Part shown: positions 20,140 through 30,170 of the stretch, one piece after another
How positions within the stretch are numbered: the first letter of the stretch is position 1
Layout: every line of letters starts with the position of its first letter
Origin: Acidimicrobiia bacterium
GTDB taxonomy: Bacteria > Actinomycetota > Acidimicrobiia > Spongiisociales > UBA5794
DNA: 64,000 bases
Direction of reading: 5' to 3'
Assembly: GCA_024762335.1 (NCBI GenBank)
Contig: JANTHO010000003.1
Coordinates: 1-64,000 of the forward strand
Notes under the pieces: generated by a model
What the model saw: the letters and a program-made list of their open reading frames with translations, nothing else
What the model was told of the DNA's origin: nothing
The model's database searches: none
Made by a program: the position numbers and the translations under genes

Positions 20140-21188
20140 TGATCTCCTCCGGCGACACCCGGAAGAGCTCCCTTGAGCCACTCGCCGATCACCGCAGCCC
20201 TGGGTAGGTCGGTGAGTTCTGACATCCGCCAACGTCCATCGTCGACCTTCGGCATCGCAGCGAGGCGCCGCTTCTGCGGATCGGTGAGGTCGATCTCGTC
20301 GACGACGACCCCTCCCCCACCCTGTTCAGAGAAGAAGGGGCGCATCCATCGGTCGTTGATCCCGTAGGTGCCGTATGCCCAGTCGATCAGCTCGCGGCTG
20401 TCGCTGAAATGATCTTCAGAACCCATGACCACGCTGATGATCCGTCTCGGTCCGCGCTCGGTCACTCCGAGGAGGACCTTGTTCGCCCAGGGCGTGTCCC
20501 CGGTCTTCAGCCCGACGACGCCCGGATACGTGCCGAGCAGGTGGTTGGTGTTGTTGACCTGGCGGGTCTTCCCCGTCGGATCTGCAGGCAATTTGATCGT
20601 CTTGATCCTGGCGATCTTCTGAATGTCGGGGTAGTCGAGCGACGCCACGACCATTGTCACGAGGTCGTTGGCCGTCGTGTAGTGGTTCTCGTCGTCGAGC
20701 CCGTTCGGATTGGCGAAGCTCGTGTCCGTCATCCCCAGTTCCGCGGCACGGGCGTTCATCTTGTCCACGAACGCCTCGACGCTGCCGTCTCCGGCGTACC
20801 AGGCGAGGGTCAACGCCGCGTCGTTCCCCGATCGCACGAGCATCGCTACGAGCAGGTCGTAGACCGTCCATTCCTCGCCCGTGACCAATCCCGCGGTCGA
20901 TCCCCGTGTCGATGCAGCGAACGCGGGCACGGTCACGACGTCGTCGAGCCCGACCTCGTCGATGACGATCATCGCCGTCATGACTTTGGTCACCGATGCC
21001 ATCGACCGCGGTTCGTTGACGTTCCAGGTGGCCAGCATTACATCGGCGGTCTCGTCGTAGACGGCCCATTCGACCGCGCTGACCTTCGGCGGAGCGGGTT
21101 GCGGCACGCCCACAACCGGAGCCGCCGGAGAGGACACCAGCGGCGCGAGGAGCGCGAGCACGAGTGAGGCAGAGAGTGTTGAAATCAT
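20136..21188 (-). CDS. D-alanyl-D-alanine carboxypeptidase (peptidase S11)
   Basis: N-terminal signal, SMASVTKVMTAMIVID (SxxK), RSGNDAALTLA (SxN), VVGLKTGDTPWA (KTG). Confidence 0.9.
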   Translation of the reverse strand: MISTLSASLVLALLAPLVSSPAAPVVGVPQPAPPKVSAVEWAVYDETADVMLATWNVNEPRSMASVTKVMTAMIVIDEVGLDDVVTVPAFAASTRGSTAGLVTGEEWTVYDLLVAMLVRSGNDAALTLAWYAGDGSVEAFVDKMNARAAELGMTDTSFANPNGLDDENHYTTANDLVTMVVASLDYPDIQKIARIKTIKLPADPTGKTRQVNNTNHLLGTYPGVVGLKTGDTPWANKVLLGVTERGPRRIISVVMGSEDHFSDSRELIDWAYGTYGINDRWMRPFFSEQGGGGVVVDEIDLTDPQKRRLAAMPKVDDGRWRMSELTDLPRAAVIGEWLKGALPGVAGGDQ

Positions 21189-21895
21189 CGTTCGAGGAGG
21201 TTGCGAAGCCTACCCCGGGTAATACTTTCTTGAAGCACAGCCGCAGCCTGCGAGCAGTCGGCGAGTGTCTCCGCTGCACGATGCCGGTTCTCCGGATTCC
21301 TGTGTCGGAGCAACGGCGCAACGAGCTGGCCGAGCAGGTCGGTCTGGCGGTCGGCTGAGAGACGAATCGAACGCAGGTGCCTCACCTCGAGGCCGTGACT
21401 GAGCAGGCGATGCGCGGCCCGGGCGATCGAGAGATCGTGATCGCGGAACACCTCCGTGCCGTCGGGGAGTTTCATCGGGTCGAGGATTCCGACTTCGATC
21501 AGGCTCGTCACTTGATGCGCGGAGAGCCCGGAAGATCGCATCAGCTCGGCCGGGGTGAGCGACACACCGGACGTTGCGAAGTAGGCCTCCGGCGGTGGGC
21601 CCGCATCCGGCGCCACCGGAGATTCCTCTCCCTGCTCCCATGCGGCCAGTTTTGACTTGATCACCTTCAGCGGTAGGTAGTGGTCCCGCTGTTCTTTTAG
21701 AACGTATTCGATGCGGCGGACGTCCTCCTCGTTGAAGACCCGGTAGCCGGAGGCGGAGCGACCCGGCTCGATCAAGCCCTGACTCTCCAAGAACCGCAGT
21801 TTCGACACCGTGACGTCGGGGAATTCGGGTTTCAGCAGGTTGATGACCTCACCGATGCTGCGGGTTCTCGCAGCTCTCAGTTGCGGCGCACTCAT
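21185..21895 (-). CDS. ftsR: FtsR-like MerR-family transcriptional regulator
   Basis: SIGEVINLLKPEFPDVTVSKLRFLESQGLIEPGRSASGYRVFNEEDVRRIEYVLKEQRDHYLPLKVIK; directly downstream of an FHA gene, as in actinobacterial garA-ftsR loci. Confidence 0.82.
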   Translation of the reverse strand: MSAPQLRAARTRSIGEVINLLKPEFPDVTVSKLRFLESQGLIEPGRSASGYRVFNEEDVRRIEYVLKEQRDHYLPLKVIKSKLAAWEQGEESPVAPDAGPPPEAYFATSGVSLTPAELMRSSGLSAHQVTSLIEVGILDPMKLPDGTEVFRDHDLSIARAAHRLLSHGLEVRHLRSIRLSADRQTDLLGQLVAPLLRHRNPENRHRAAETLADCSQAAAVLQESITRGRLRNLLER

Positions 21896-22308
21896 CAGAT
21901 GCTCCCGCGGGCGACGACGAGATGGAACTTGCCGATGATGACCTCGTCGCCGGCCGATAACGCATAGGCATCGGCCCATTCGCCGTTGACGTACGTGCCG
22001 TTGGTCGATCCCAGATCCTGGATGCGCAACGTCGGGCCATCGACGCTAAACCGGGCGTGGTGACGTGACACGGTCACGTCACCGAGGAAGATGTCGCAGT
22101 CGGATCCCCGTCCGACGAGCGTGTCCCCGTCTGCAAGAACGTAGGTCAAACCCGCCTGCGGCCCGGTCTCGACGATGAGGGCCCACTTGAACGCTCCTGC
22201 CACGGTGCTTCCCGAGGCGCCACTAGCGGGTTCCTCCTCGGACGGGTTGAACGTGATCGTCGGATCGTGTTCGACATCGGCTGGACTCGGCTCGTCGTAT
22301 CGTGCCAT
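21895..22308 (-). CDS. FHA-domain protein (GarA/OdhI-like)
   Basis: LVGRGSDCDIFLGDVTVSRHHARFSVDGPTLRIQDLGSTNGTYVNG. Start revised to ATG 22308, 6 nt after TAGGAT. Confidence 0.88.
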   Translation of the reverse strand: MARYDEPSPADVEHDPTITFNPSEEEPASGASGSTVAGAFKWALIVETGPQAGLTYVLADGDTLVGRGSDCDIFLGDVTVSRHHARFSVDGPTLRIQDLGSTNGTYVNGEWADAYALSAGDEVIIGKFHLVVARGSI

Positions 22309-22399
22309 GGACACATCCTACCCCAACCCTCGACCGATGCTTGAGGGTTTCGGGAGGTTTCGACTCGAATCTCTGGAATCCGGGCTTTCGAGCGGCCCG

Positions 22400-22783
22400 T
22401 CAGTCCTCGATGAGTGCCGAATACTGCGTCGGATCCATGAGTCCGTCGAGTCCCGAACCTTCGATTGGGGTGATCGTTGCGAACCAGCCGGCGGCGAACG
22501 GATCGGTGTTGACGAGTTCCGGTGTGTCGATGAGGGCCTCGTTTACGGCCGCCACCGTCCCCGAGACCGGCGCGTAGACGTCGTTGACCGATTTGGTCGA
22601 TTCCACTTCCGCGAAACTCTGGCCTGCTTCGACCGACTGCCCGACTTCCGGGAGTTCGACGTAGACGACGTCTCCGAGCGCATCCTGCGCGTAGTCGGTG
22701 ATCCCGACGGTGATGCCGCCGTCCTCTTCCCGCCGCGCCCACTCGTGGTTCTCCGTGTACCGAAGGTTCTCCGGAATGCTCAC
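22400..22783 (-). CDS. gcvH: Glycine cleavage system H protein
   Basis: YTENHEWARREEDGGITVGITDYAQDALGDVVYVELPEVGQSVEAGQSFAEVESTKSVNDVYAPVSG. Confidence 0.95.
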   Translation of the reverse strand: MSIPENLRYTENHEWARREEDGGITVGITDYAQDALGDVVYVELPEVGQSVEAGQSFAEVESTKSVNDVYAPVSGTVAAVNEALIDTPELVNTDPFAAGWFATITPIEGSGLDGLMDPTQYSALIED

Positions 22784-22816
22784 TGGTCGTCTCCTGCTCG
22801 CTTGCGTCGTCCGAGT

Positions 22817-23383
22817 CTACTGATCCGAATCCCGGCCGCGCGCTGCGGCGATGGCGGTGCGCATGTCCCCGAGATACGCGAACGCGACGACGTAGTAGGT
22901 GATGAGACCGGGGATCCCGAAGCCGATCGCCACCCACCAGAGCCAATGGAGGTCACAACCGTCTGCGACATAGAAGATGGTCACGCCGAAGTACAACAGC
23001 AGGGTCGCGAGCTTCCCGAGCCACCGGACGTCGAGACGTTTCACTCCGTGCGTCCAGCCGTAGATGGCCCCGATGCCGATGACTGCCTCACGGATGATGA
23101 TGCCCCAGCCGAACCAGGCGGGAACCACGCCGATGACCAGCCCGAGGACGACCGCTACGGCAACGGCGAGCCGGTCTGCGATCGGGTCGAGCATCTTGCC
23201 GACTTCGGTGACCTGGTCGAGGCGTCGAGCGAGATAGCCATCGATCCAGTCGGTGGCGCCGATGACGCCGAGCAATGCCCCGGCCCACGCCGTCTGGCCG
23301 ATGAGCGCCAACCAGATGAACACCGGGATGAGGAGAAGCCGGATGAACGAGACGGTGTTCGGGACGTTGAGAACCTCTTGCAC
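22817..23383 (-). CDS. CDP-alcohol phosphatidyltransferase family protein
   Basis: NVPNTVSFIRLLLIPVFIWLAL; DWIDGYLARRLDQVTEVGKMLDPIADR (DGxxAR...GxxxDxxxD). Confidence 0.9.
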   Translation of the reverse strand: MQEVLNVPNTVSFIRLLLIPVFIWLALIGQTAWAGALLGVIGATDWIDGYLARRLDQVTEVGKMLDPIADRLAVAVAVVLGLVIGVVPAWFGWGIIIREAVIGIGAIYGWTHGVKRLDVRWLGKLATLLLYFGVTIFYVADGCDLHWLWWVAIGFGIPGLITYYVVAFAYLGDMRTAIAAARGRDSDQ

Positions 23384-23385
23384 GG

Positions 23386-23793
23386 CTACGACACCATGAC
23401 GACACGGAACTTGATCCGGGCGATCTCGTCGTCTTCGAACGTCACGATGAACGCGTAGCCCTTCGCTTCCGTGAACTGAATGTTGTAAAACGGGCTGACG
23501 ATCGGCACGATGCTGGTCGCCCCCGGCGGCAGATTCGGCGGAGCACCAACACGAAGCTTTCCACGAGCTTCGATGTCGAGGCTCCGGCCGTCCTCATCGA
23601 GGAGCTGGATGAGAATCTCCAGATCGCGGTGCCGCTCGTCGGGTTCGATCTCTGCGACCATCGCCAGAGTCAGGTTCCGGTGAACGACGGGGAGGGAGCG
23701 AGCGCTGATCGTGTCGAACCCGCCTCCGAGGACGAAGAGCTTCCCTCCTTGCACCTGCGCCGCGTCGGCCAGCATCGCTGTGGTGAGTCTCAT
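23386..23793 (-). CDS. Conserved hypothetical protein (DUF6941-like)
   Basis: MRLTTAMLADAAQVQGGKLFVLGGGFDTI...; GAGGAG ribosome-binding site. Confidence 0.6.
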   Translation of the reverse strand: MRLTTAMLADAAQVQGGKLFVLGGGFDTISARSLPVVHRNLTLAMVAEIEPDERHRDLEILIQLLDEDGRSLDIEARGKLRVGAPPNLPPGATSIVPIVSPFYNIQFTEAKGYAFIVTFEDDEIARIKFRVVMVS

Positions 23794-23994
23794 TTTCGCT
23801 CCTCTGTTCGGACGTCGCGGGGTGATCGCCACCGATACCCCATACATGGTCACGATACCGTTGGGCATCCGACAGCGGGTGCATCCAGCCGAATGGGGCA
23901 ATGAGTCGATTGGACCATGGTCGGGCACGGTGCGTTGTCGTAGCCTGCTATCGGGCGTCGGAGCAGAAGAAGGCGGAACAACCGGAGATGTCCC

Positions 23995-24228
23995 GTGTCC
24001 TTCGACCCAACCCAATCGTCCTCGTCGACCGGAGTTGACGACCTCGACGAGGACCCACTCAACCCGGATTGCGACTCAGATACGTTCAGCCCATCCCGCT
24101 ATGAACGGAACTCCGGCAGCCTTCCGCATCTCGCTGCCGACCCGGAGTGGATCCCACCCGGAACGGAGTTCGTCGCGACGATCGTCGAGGACGAACCGCA
24201 GAGTTGGTTTCGGCGGCTGTGGACCTGA
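23995..24228 (+). CDS. Hypothetical short protein
   Basis: 77 aa acidic ORF with GTG start after a CGGAG-like SD; no family recognised. Confidence 0.4.
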   Translation: MSFDPTQSSSSTGVDDLDEDPLNPDCDSDTFSPSRYERNSGSLPHLAADPEWIPPGTEFVATIVEDEPQSWFRRLWT

Positions 24229-24307
24229 CCGGACCGCCGGACGGGTGCCCCTAGCGCACTACGGCTCGGCTGCTCAGGGTGGTCGGTGACCGGGTAATCT
24301 GATCGCT

Positions 24308-25861
24308 GTGAGCTCTCAGACTTTCGTCCTTGCAATCGATCTCGGCACATCCGGACCCAAGGCCGCACTCGTTTCGGCCGACGGCGAGATCGTCGGAAAG
24401 TCGGCCGAAACCGTTGATCTACTGCTCGACGGCAGCGGCGGTGCCGAACAGGACCCCGGCGCCTGGTGGAGGGCGATCGTCAGCGCGGTCCGCTCATCGC
24501 TCGGCGCCGCAGGCAGTGTCGATGTGGCCGCCGTCTCAGTCACGTCGCAATGGTCGGGCACGGTCCCGATCGATGCCGCCGGTGCACCGATCGGGAACGC
24601 CATCATCTGGATGGACTCGCGCGGAGCCCCGTATCTGGGCGACATTCTGGCGGCCGGCCCCGTCCGCGTGGAGGGGTTCGGGCCGATGCGAGTACGCCGG
24701 TGGGTGTCTCTGACGGGCGGTGCACCGTCCGGCGCCGGGAAGGACCCCATCGCTCACATCCTCTATCTCCGCAACGAGCAGCCCGACGTGTATGAAGCTG
24801 CCGCCATGTTCCTGGAGCCGAAGGACTACCTCAATCTGCGGTTGACCGGTCGGACTGTGGCGTCGTACGACTCGATCGCGCTCCACTGGATCACCGACAA
24901 TCGCGATCCCGACGCGGTCGACTACGACGACATGCTGCTCCACTATGTGGGACTGCGTCGCGACCAATTGCCTCCGCTCGTTCATGCAACCGACGTGATC
25001 GGTGGGTTGACCGCTGCCGCGGCAGAGGAACTGGGTTTGCCGGCCGGAACACCCGTCGTCGCTGGGACTCCAGACGTCTCGTCGGCCGCGATCGGTGCCG
25101 GAACGGTCCACGACTTCGGAGCACATCTCTACATCGGAACCTCGTCGTGGCTGACGTGCCATGTCCCGTACAAGAAGACGGATCTGCTCCACTCGATCGC
25201 TTCGCTGCCCGCTGCTGTGCCGGGACGCTGGTTCGTGGCAAACGAGCAGGAGACCGCAGGAAAGGCGCTCGACTGGTTCTCCACCGTGCTGTTCCCAGGT
25301 CGCAGAGGCGACCAAACCGTCTACGACGATATGAACGCCCTGGCCGCAGGCGTGCCGGCAGGATCCAACGGCGTCATCTTCACCCCGTGGCTGTACGGTG
25401 AACGCACGCCCATCGAAGATGCGGCTTTGCGGGGAGGGTTCTTCAACCAGTCCCTCGACACCGGCCGCGACGAGATGGTCCGTGCCGTCTTCGAAGGTGT
25501 CGCCTACAACACACGGTGGTTGCTCGAGACGGTCGAGCGGTTCACGAAGCGTCGCCTGGATCCCATCGCGATGGTGGGTGGTGGTGCCCGTTCAGAACTC
25601 TGGGCGCAGATCCATGCCGATGTGCTCGATCGCACGATCCTCCAGCGCGACGAGCCCCTCTGGGTGAACATTCGTGGTGCAGGGATGCTCGCTCACGCCG
25701 CACTGGGCCATGTTGCGTGGAGCGATGTCGATGCGTCTGCGCCGACCGCCTCGACCCGCATCCCGAACCCGGCGCATCGGGCCGTCTACGACGACGGATA
25801 CGCGACGTTCCGGAGTTTCCACAAGGCCAACCGCGGCATCTACCGTCGCCTCAACACGTAA
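24308..25861 (+). CDS. FGGY-family carbohydrate kinase (xylulokinase-like)
   Basis: VLAIDLGTSGPKAALVSADGEIVG, GTPDVSSAAIGAGTV, FEGVAYNTRWLLETVE, MVGGGARSELWAQIHADVL. GTG is 7 nt after TAATCT. Confidence 0.88.
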   Translation: MSSQTFVLAIDLGTSGPKAALVSADGEIVGKSAETVDLLLDGSGGAEQDPGAWWRAIVSAVRSSLGAAGSVDVAAVSVTSQWSGTVPIDAAGAPIGNAIIWMDSRGAPYLGDILAAGPVRVEGFGPMRVRRWVSLTGGAPSGAGKDPIAHILYLRNEQPDVYEAAAMFLEPKDYLNLRLTGRTVASYDSIALHWITDNRDPDAVDYDDMLLHYVGLRRDQLPPLVHATDVIGGLTAAAAEELGLPAGTPVVAGTPDVSSAAIGAGTVHDFGAHLYIGTSSWLTCHVPYKKTDLLHSIASLPAAVPGRWFVANEQETAGKALDWFSTVLFPGRRGDQTVYDDMNALAAGVPAGSNGVIFTPWLYGERTPIEDAALRGGFFNQSLDTGRDEMVRAVFEGVAYNTRWLLETVERFTKRRLDPIAMVGGGARSELWAQIHADVLDRTILQRDEPLWVNIRGAGMLAHAALGHVAWSDVDASAPTASTRIPNPAHRAVYDDGYATFRSFHKANRGIYRRLNT

Positions 25862-25870
25862 GGACGAACC

Positions 25871-27379
25871 ATGAGTGCCACCGACCGCGCCAAGAAGCTC
25901 ATCGATCGCCTTCCGCCGCGCCTTGCGTCAAGTCTCATCGGCGGAGCGCAGCGCGTGCCGAAGCTGCGCGACATGTTCGAGGCAGAGTTTGAGACTCTCC
26001 TCGACTCCGCCCCGGTCGTCCGACCCGATGTCGATGTTCCGGTGTACGAACGACTTCCCGAGGTCGGCCGCGATCAGGCCAACATTCTCGACGACGTCCG
26101 GCGATTGGCTGAGGCCGAACACGGCGATTGGAGCGACGGCTACGCATCCGGTGCGGTCTACAACGGCGACGAGGATCACATTGCATTCCTCAACGAGGTC
26201 TACGCGCTCCAGTCGCAATCGAATCCGCTGCACCTGGATGTCTGGCCATCCGGTATGAAGTTCGAATCCGAGATCGTGTCGATGACCGCAGGGATGCTCG
26301 GTGCCCGCGTCGCCGCACAGTCCGGCGACGAGATCGTCGGGACGGTCACATCCGGAGGGACCGAATCGATCATCATGGCGATGAAGGCGTACCGTGATCG
26401 TGCGGGGATCAAACGGCCCCAGATGGTGATCCCGGATTCGGCCCATGTCGCCTTCGACAAGGCGGCGGCCTACTTCGGCTACGACCAGGTCAGAGTTCCG
26501 GTCGGCGACGACTACCGGGCCGATGTCCGTGCGATGGCACGAGCGATGACGAGGAGAACGGTCGTCGTCGTCGGCTCGGCTCCCGGGTTCCCCCACGGTG
26601 TCATCGACCCGATCCCCGAACTGTCCGATATGGCACGGGAACGCAGCGTCGGGTTCCACACCGATGCGTGTCTGGGAGGCTTCGTCCTCCCCTGGGCGGA
26701 ACGCCTCGGCTACGACGTGCCACCGTTCGATTTCCGACTCCCCGGGGTCACCTCCATGTCCGCCGATACACACAAGTACGGGTACGCAGCGAAGGGCACG
26801 TCCGTGGTTCTCTACCGCGGGAGGGATCTCCGACGCCACCAGTTTTACGTCGCCACCGAATGGCCGGGGGGTCTCTACTACTCCCCCACGCTCGCCGGAA
26901 GCAGGCCGGGGGGCCTCCTGGCCGCGGCGTGGGCCGCCCTGGTCTCGATGGGTGAGGACGGGTATCTGGAAGCAACGGCGTCGATCCTCGAGACCGGTTC
27001 CCAGATCAAGGCGGGCATCGCGGAGATCGACGGTCTTCGTGTTCTCGGTGATCCCCTCTGGGTCATCGCGTTCGCCTCGGACGAGGTCGATATCTACGAG
27101 GTGATGGCCAGGATGGCCGAGCGGGGATGGAGTCTGAACGGCCTCCACCACCCGCCCGCCGTGCATCTCGCCGTCACGCTGCGCCACACCTTGCCGGGTG
27201 TCGCCGACCGTTTCCTCGACGACCTCGAAGATTCGGTCGCTGAGGCAGGGGAATCCGGTGGTGCTGCGACGACCGGGGCCGCCCCGATGTACGGCATGGC
27301 GGCAACGTTCCCGTCGCGTGCTGCAGTGGGTGAACTCATGGCCCGCTACATCGACCGCATTTACGAGATCGACGACTGA
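25871..27379 (+). CDS. Pyridoxal-dependent decarboxylase, sphingosine-1-phosphate lyase-like
   Basis: [78 protein letters not shown]. Confidence 0.85.
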   Translation: MSATDRAKKLIDRLPPRLASSLIGGAQRVPKLRDMFEAEFETLLDSAPVVRPDVDVPVYERLPEVGRDQANILDDVRRLAEAEHGDWSDGYASGAVYNGDEDHIAFLNEVYALQSQSNPLHLDVWPSGMKFESEIVSMTAGMLGARVAAQSGDEIVGTVTSGGTESIIMAMKAYRDRAGIKRPQMVIPDSAHVAFDKAAAYFGYDQVRVPVGDDYRADVRAMARAMTRRTVVVVGSAPGFPHGVIDPIPELSDMARERSVGFHTDACLGGFVLPWAERLGYDVPPFDFRLPGVTSMSADTHKYGYAAKGTSVVLYRGRDLRRHQFYVATEWPGGLYYSPTLAGSRPGGLLAAAWAALVSMGEDGYLEATASILETGSQIKAGIAEIDGLRVLGDPLWVIAFASDEVDIYEVMARMAERGWSLNGLHHPPAVHLAVTLRHTLPGVADRFLDDLEDSVAEAGESGGAATTGAAPMYGMAATFPSRAAVGELMARYIDRIYEIDD

Positions 27380-27389
27380 CCGCCACCTC

Positions 27390-28169
27390 TCAGGGGGAGA
27401 ACAGTTCGAGGACCTCATCGTGAAGCAGGCCGTTCGTGGAGAGGCTGCTGCCGGTTGAGAAGTCAGGCCGGCCGTCGAGATCCGTGTATCGACCGCCTGC
27501 TTCCTCGACGATGATCTGGACGGCAGCCATGTCCCACGGATTCACACTTGCTTCGATCGCGACGTCGACGGCCCCTTCGGCGACGAGCATGTGTTGCCAG
27601 AAGTCCCCGAAACCGCGCACCCTCCAGGACTGGTCGGCGAGTTTCGTGATCCCCTCCAACCATCCCCGCCGTGCGAACTCTGAGGTCTCGTTGAACGAGA
27701 TCTGTGCGTCCTCGATCCTCGCCACCGCCGATACGGCGAGCGGTTCGCCATCTCCCCATGCGCCCAGGCCCGAGGCGGCCCACCATCGGCGATGGAGCGA
27801 CGGGGCAGAGACGACGCCCACGACGGGGCGGCCTTCGTACACGAGAGCGATCAGCGTGCCCCACACGGGGATCCCCCGCATGTAGTTCATCGTGCCGTCG
27901 ATCGGGTCGAGCACCCACTGCCACGCTCCCCCGCCGGAGGCGCCGAACTCCTCTCCGAGGATTGAATGCTCCGGACGCTCCTGTTCGAGAAGGGCCACCA
28001 GTGCCCGCTCTGCGGCCCGATCGGCATCTGTCACCGGAGTCCGGTCCGGTTTCGTGTCGATGACCAGGTCCGAAGCCCGGAAGCGCGGCACCGTGATCGC
28101 ATCGGCGGCATCTGCAAGCCCAAGCGCAAATGAGAGTTCCTCGGCGAGGTCGTGGGCGGTGTGCGTCAT
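27390..28169 (-). CDS. Inositol monophosphatase family protein (possibly histidinol-phosphatase)
   Basis: ILGEEFGASGGGAWQWVLDPIDGTMNYMRGIPVWGTLIAL; SVNPWDMAAVQIIVEEAGGRYTDLDGR. Confidence 0.88.
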   Translation of the reverse strand: MTHTAHDLAEELSFALGLADAADAITVPRFRASDLVIDTKPDRTPVTDADRAAERALVALLEQERPEHSILGEEFGASGGGAWQWVLDPIDGTMNYMRGIPVWGTLIALVYEGRPVVGVVSAPSLHRRWWAASGLGAWGDGEPLAVSAVARIEDAQISFNETSEFARRGWLEGITKLADQSWRVRGFGDFWQHMLVAEGAVDVAIEASVNPWDMAAVQIIVEEAGGRYTDLDGRPDFSTGSSLSTNGLLHDEVLELFSP

Positions 28170-28209
28170 GGGTCTTCTCCGTCGATGCGCTATCGGAGAG
28201 TAGCGAGGT

Positions 28210-28542
28210 TCACTCCGGTCTCCCCCAGAGGCGGGACTCGTTCATCCCCGGGTCTCCTTCGGCTTCGAGTTTCCGCACGGTCTCCTTGAACTCCTCAAGC
28301 TCATCGTTGAGACGGTACCGGTCCGACAGTGAAACGGCCCATGCCTCCACGGCCGCCCCTGCATCGTCGGCCGAAGGATGGACGGCCGGGATCGCGCCGA
28401 CGGTAATCATCGGAGCGGACGACCGGTAGATGACGGCTCCGAACGCATCCCCATCGCGTGTGAGCGTCCACTCGACGTACGCTGGTTTGCGAGTCCACGG
28501 TGCTCTCATCCGGACCCGGCCTCCTTTTCCGACCGCTGCCAT
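28210..28542 (-). CDS. Hypothetical protein
   Basis: 110 aa ORF in a gene-sized gap; no family recognised. Confidence 0.5.
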   Translation of the reverse strand: MAAVGKGGRVRMRAPWTRKPAYVEWTLTRDGDAFGAVIYRSSAPMITVGAIPAVHPSADDAGAAVEAWAVSLSDRYRLNDELEEFKETVRKLEAEGDPGMNESRLWGRPE

Positions 28543-28649
28543 GTCGACGCTAGTCGAATCATTGTGCGGTCACGAGGCCGATCATCACCCGCAAGGCCGT
28601 CGCCTGAAACCCGATCGGAGCTTCGTCTGCTCATGAAGGTCTGTGCAGT

Positions 28650-29021
28650 CTACGGATCCACCACCCACGCATTCCTGCCCAAGACGAACACGCTCATCCC
28701 CAGCAGCCAACTCCACACCAGGAAGTACGTGAGTGACCGACCCGATCCCGGGTGCCGACCCCGAACCGCGGCGCCTGTCCTCCACGCCCCCACGGCTCCT
28801 GCGATCAATATGACGCCCGCCATGGTGACCACACCCGGCGTCGCCCACTCGACGTGCCCATCCGATCCGGTCGGGACGAAGCCAAGCATCCAAAGCACCG
28901 TGTAGACGGCGAACAGCAACATCACGGCATCAACCGCGCCGATCACCGCCACAGCCCAGCGTGCCGCCGCTCGGCTGCAATCCCTTGATTTCCGCGCAGC
29001 TGTCTGAATACCCGTCAGCAT
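28650..29021 (-). CDS. Hypothetical integral membrane protein
   Basis: Three predicted hydrophobic segments; ATG 29021 is 6 nt after TAGGTT. Confidence 0.6.
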   Translation of the reverse strand: MLTGIQTAARKSRDCSRAAARWAVAVIGAVDAVMLLFAVYTVLWMLGFVPTGSDGHVEWATPGVVTMAGVILIAGAVGAWRTGAAVRGRHPGSGRSLTYFLVWSWLLGMSVFVLGRNAWVVDP

Positions 29022-29163
29022 CGGTTCAACCTACCGGAAGAAGCACGGTGTGGTCGAATCTGCAGACCGTCCGATCCCGTCGCAGTCCCTTGCGCAATCA
29101 CCCCAGATCTCTGGCCACCGTTCAACGGCGCTGGTAGGACTGCGTGACGATGGACATCTACTC

Positions 29164-29209
29164 GTCGGACTGGCCGGGTTTGAACCGGAGATATCTTCCC
29201 TCCCAGACA
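29164..29209 (-). pseudogene. Degenerate 3' half of tRNA-Pro(GGG)
   Basis: 37/46 ungapped identity to 30033-30078 of the intact tRNA-Pro, spanning acceptor 3' strand, T-arm and anticodon loop (CTGGGAG vs CTGGGGG); no matching D-arm or 5' acceptor seen. Confidence 0.6.
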
Positions 29210-29419
29210 GCGCCAGACGAGTGGGACCCCATGCGGTACAAGACTTTGCTACACCGGCTTGCGATGCACGGCAAGGGCCGCAGAGAGCCATACACTCCCG
29301 ACCGATCCGGGATCGCCCTCGAGCCAACGCGCCCGAGACAAGCCACTTGACGCAAAGAGGCTTCGATATGAACGGCTTGCTACGCTCCGCACTCGCGCAA
29401 AGACGACAGGAGGTTGCTC

Positions 29420-29788
29420 GTGGCTACAGAGCCGCAGAAGAAGCCACGGATCTACTCCATGAGTTTCGCCAGCGTCTATCCCCTCTATGTGAAGAAGGTT
29501 GAGAAGAAGGGACGCACGCAAGCTGAACTTGACGAGGTCATCCTCTGGCTCACCGGCTACACCCAGCAAGAGTTCCAATCGCAACTCTCCAAGGAGACGG
29601 ACTTCGAGACCTTCTACTCGGAAGCGCCGAACCCGAACCCGAACCGCATGCTCATCACCGGCGTCACGTGCGGAGTGCGAGTCGAAGATGTCGAGGAGCC
29701 GACCATGCGAGAGATCCGCTACCTCGACAAGCTCGTGGACGAGCTCGCCGGGGGGAAGGACATGGACACAATCCTTCGAAGCGCATAG
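29420..29788 (+). CDS. DUF2200 family protein
   Basis: [58 protein letters not shown] upstream of GTG 29420. Confidence 0.82.
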   Translation: MATEPQKKPRIYSMSFASVYPLYVKKVEKKGRTQAELDEVILWLTGYTQQEFQSQLSKETDFETFYSEAPNPNPNRMLITGVTCGVRVEDVEEPTMREIRYLDKLVDELAGGKDMDTILRSA

Positions 29789-30033
29789 CGCTGTGTCCCG
29801 TTACATGTCCAGGTGGGAGCGATGACGGTGGCCGGTGTTGTACACAGCGGTTGGGCCGTGGGACACCGGTTGAGCCGATAGATCCAGCTCGGTGGATCTC
29901 ATTCCGCCGTCATCCGTGCTCAGGGCCGAGAGCGACACGACAGCCCAGAAAGCGTCCAAGAAGAACGTCCATCGAAGTCTTCAGCGTGGACCACAAATGA
30001 AAAGAACTCCTGCATTGCAAGGGTTCTCTCCGT

Positions 30034-30107
30034 CGGGCTGGCCGGATTTGAACCGGCGACCTCTTGACCCCCAGTCAAGCGCGCTGCCATGCTGCGCCAC
30101 AGCCCGT
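30034..30107 (-). tRNA. tRNA-Pro (anticodon GGG)
   Basis: Cloverleaf: acceptor CGGGCTG/CAGCCCG, anticodon stem CTTGA/TCAAG with loop CTGGGGG, T-arm GCCGGTTCAAATCCGGC. Confidence 0.93.
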
Positions 30108-30170
30108 ACACCTACATGCTACCGGACCACGAGGTGAAGCCCTCGTCCGGGCCGGCTGCCCCCCGCCGGG

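Noticed and set aside
22784-22816. Glycine riboswitch upstream of gcvH
   Set aside because: Only about 33 nt between genes and no glycine aptamer-like sequence.
25928-27418. 496-aa minus ORF
   Set aside because: Exact antisense of the S1P-lyase-like gene; artefact of high GC third positions.
29050-29502. 150-aa plus ORF containing VGLAGFEP
   Set aside because: VGLAGFEP-type strings are typical spurious translations of tRNA T-arm sequence; the region is the degenerate tRNA-Pro and DUF2200 upstream DNA.
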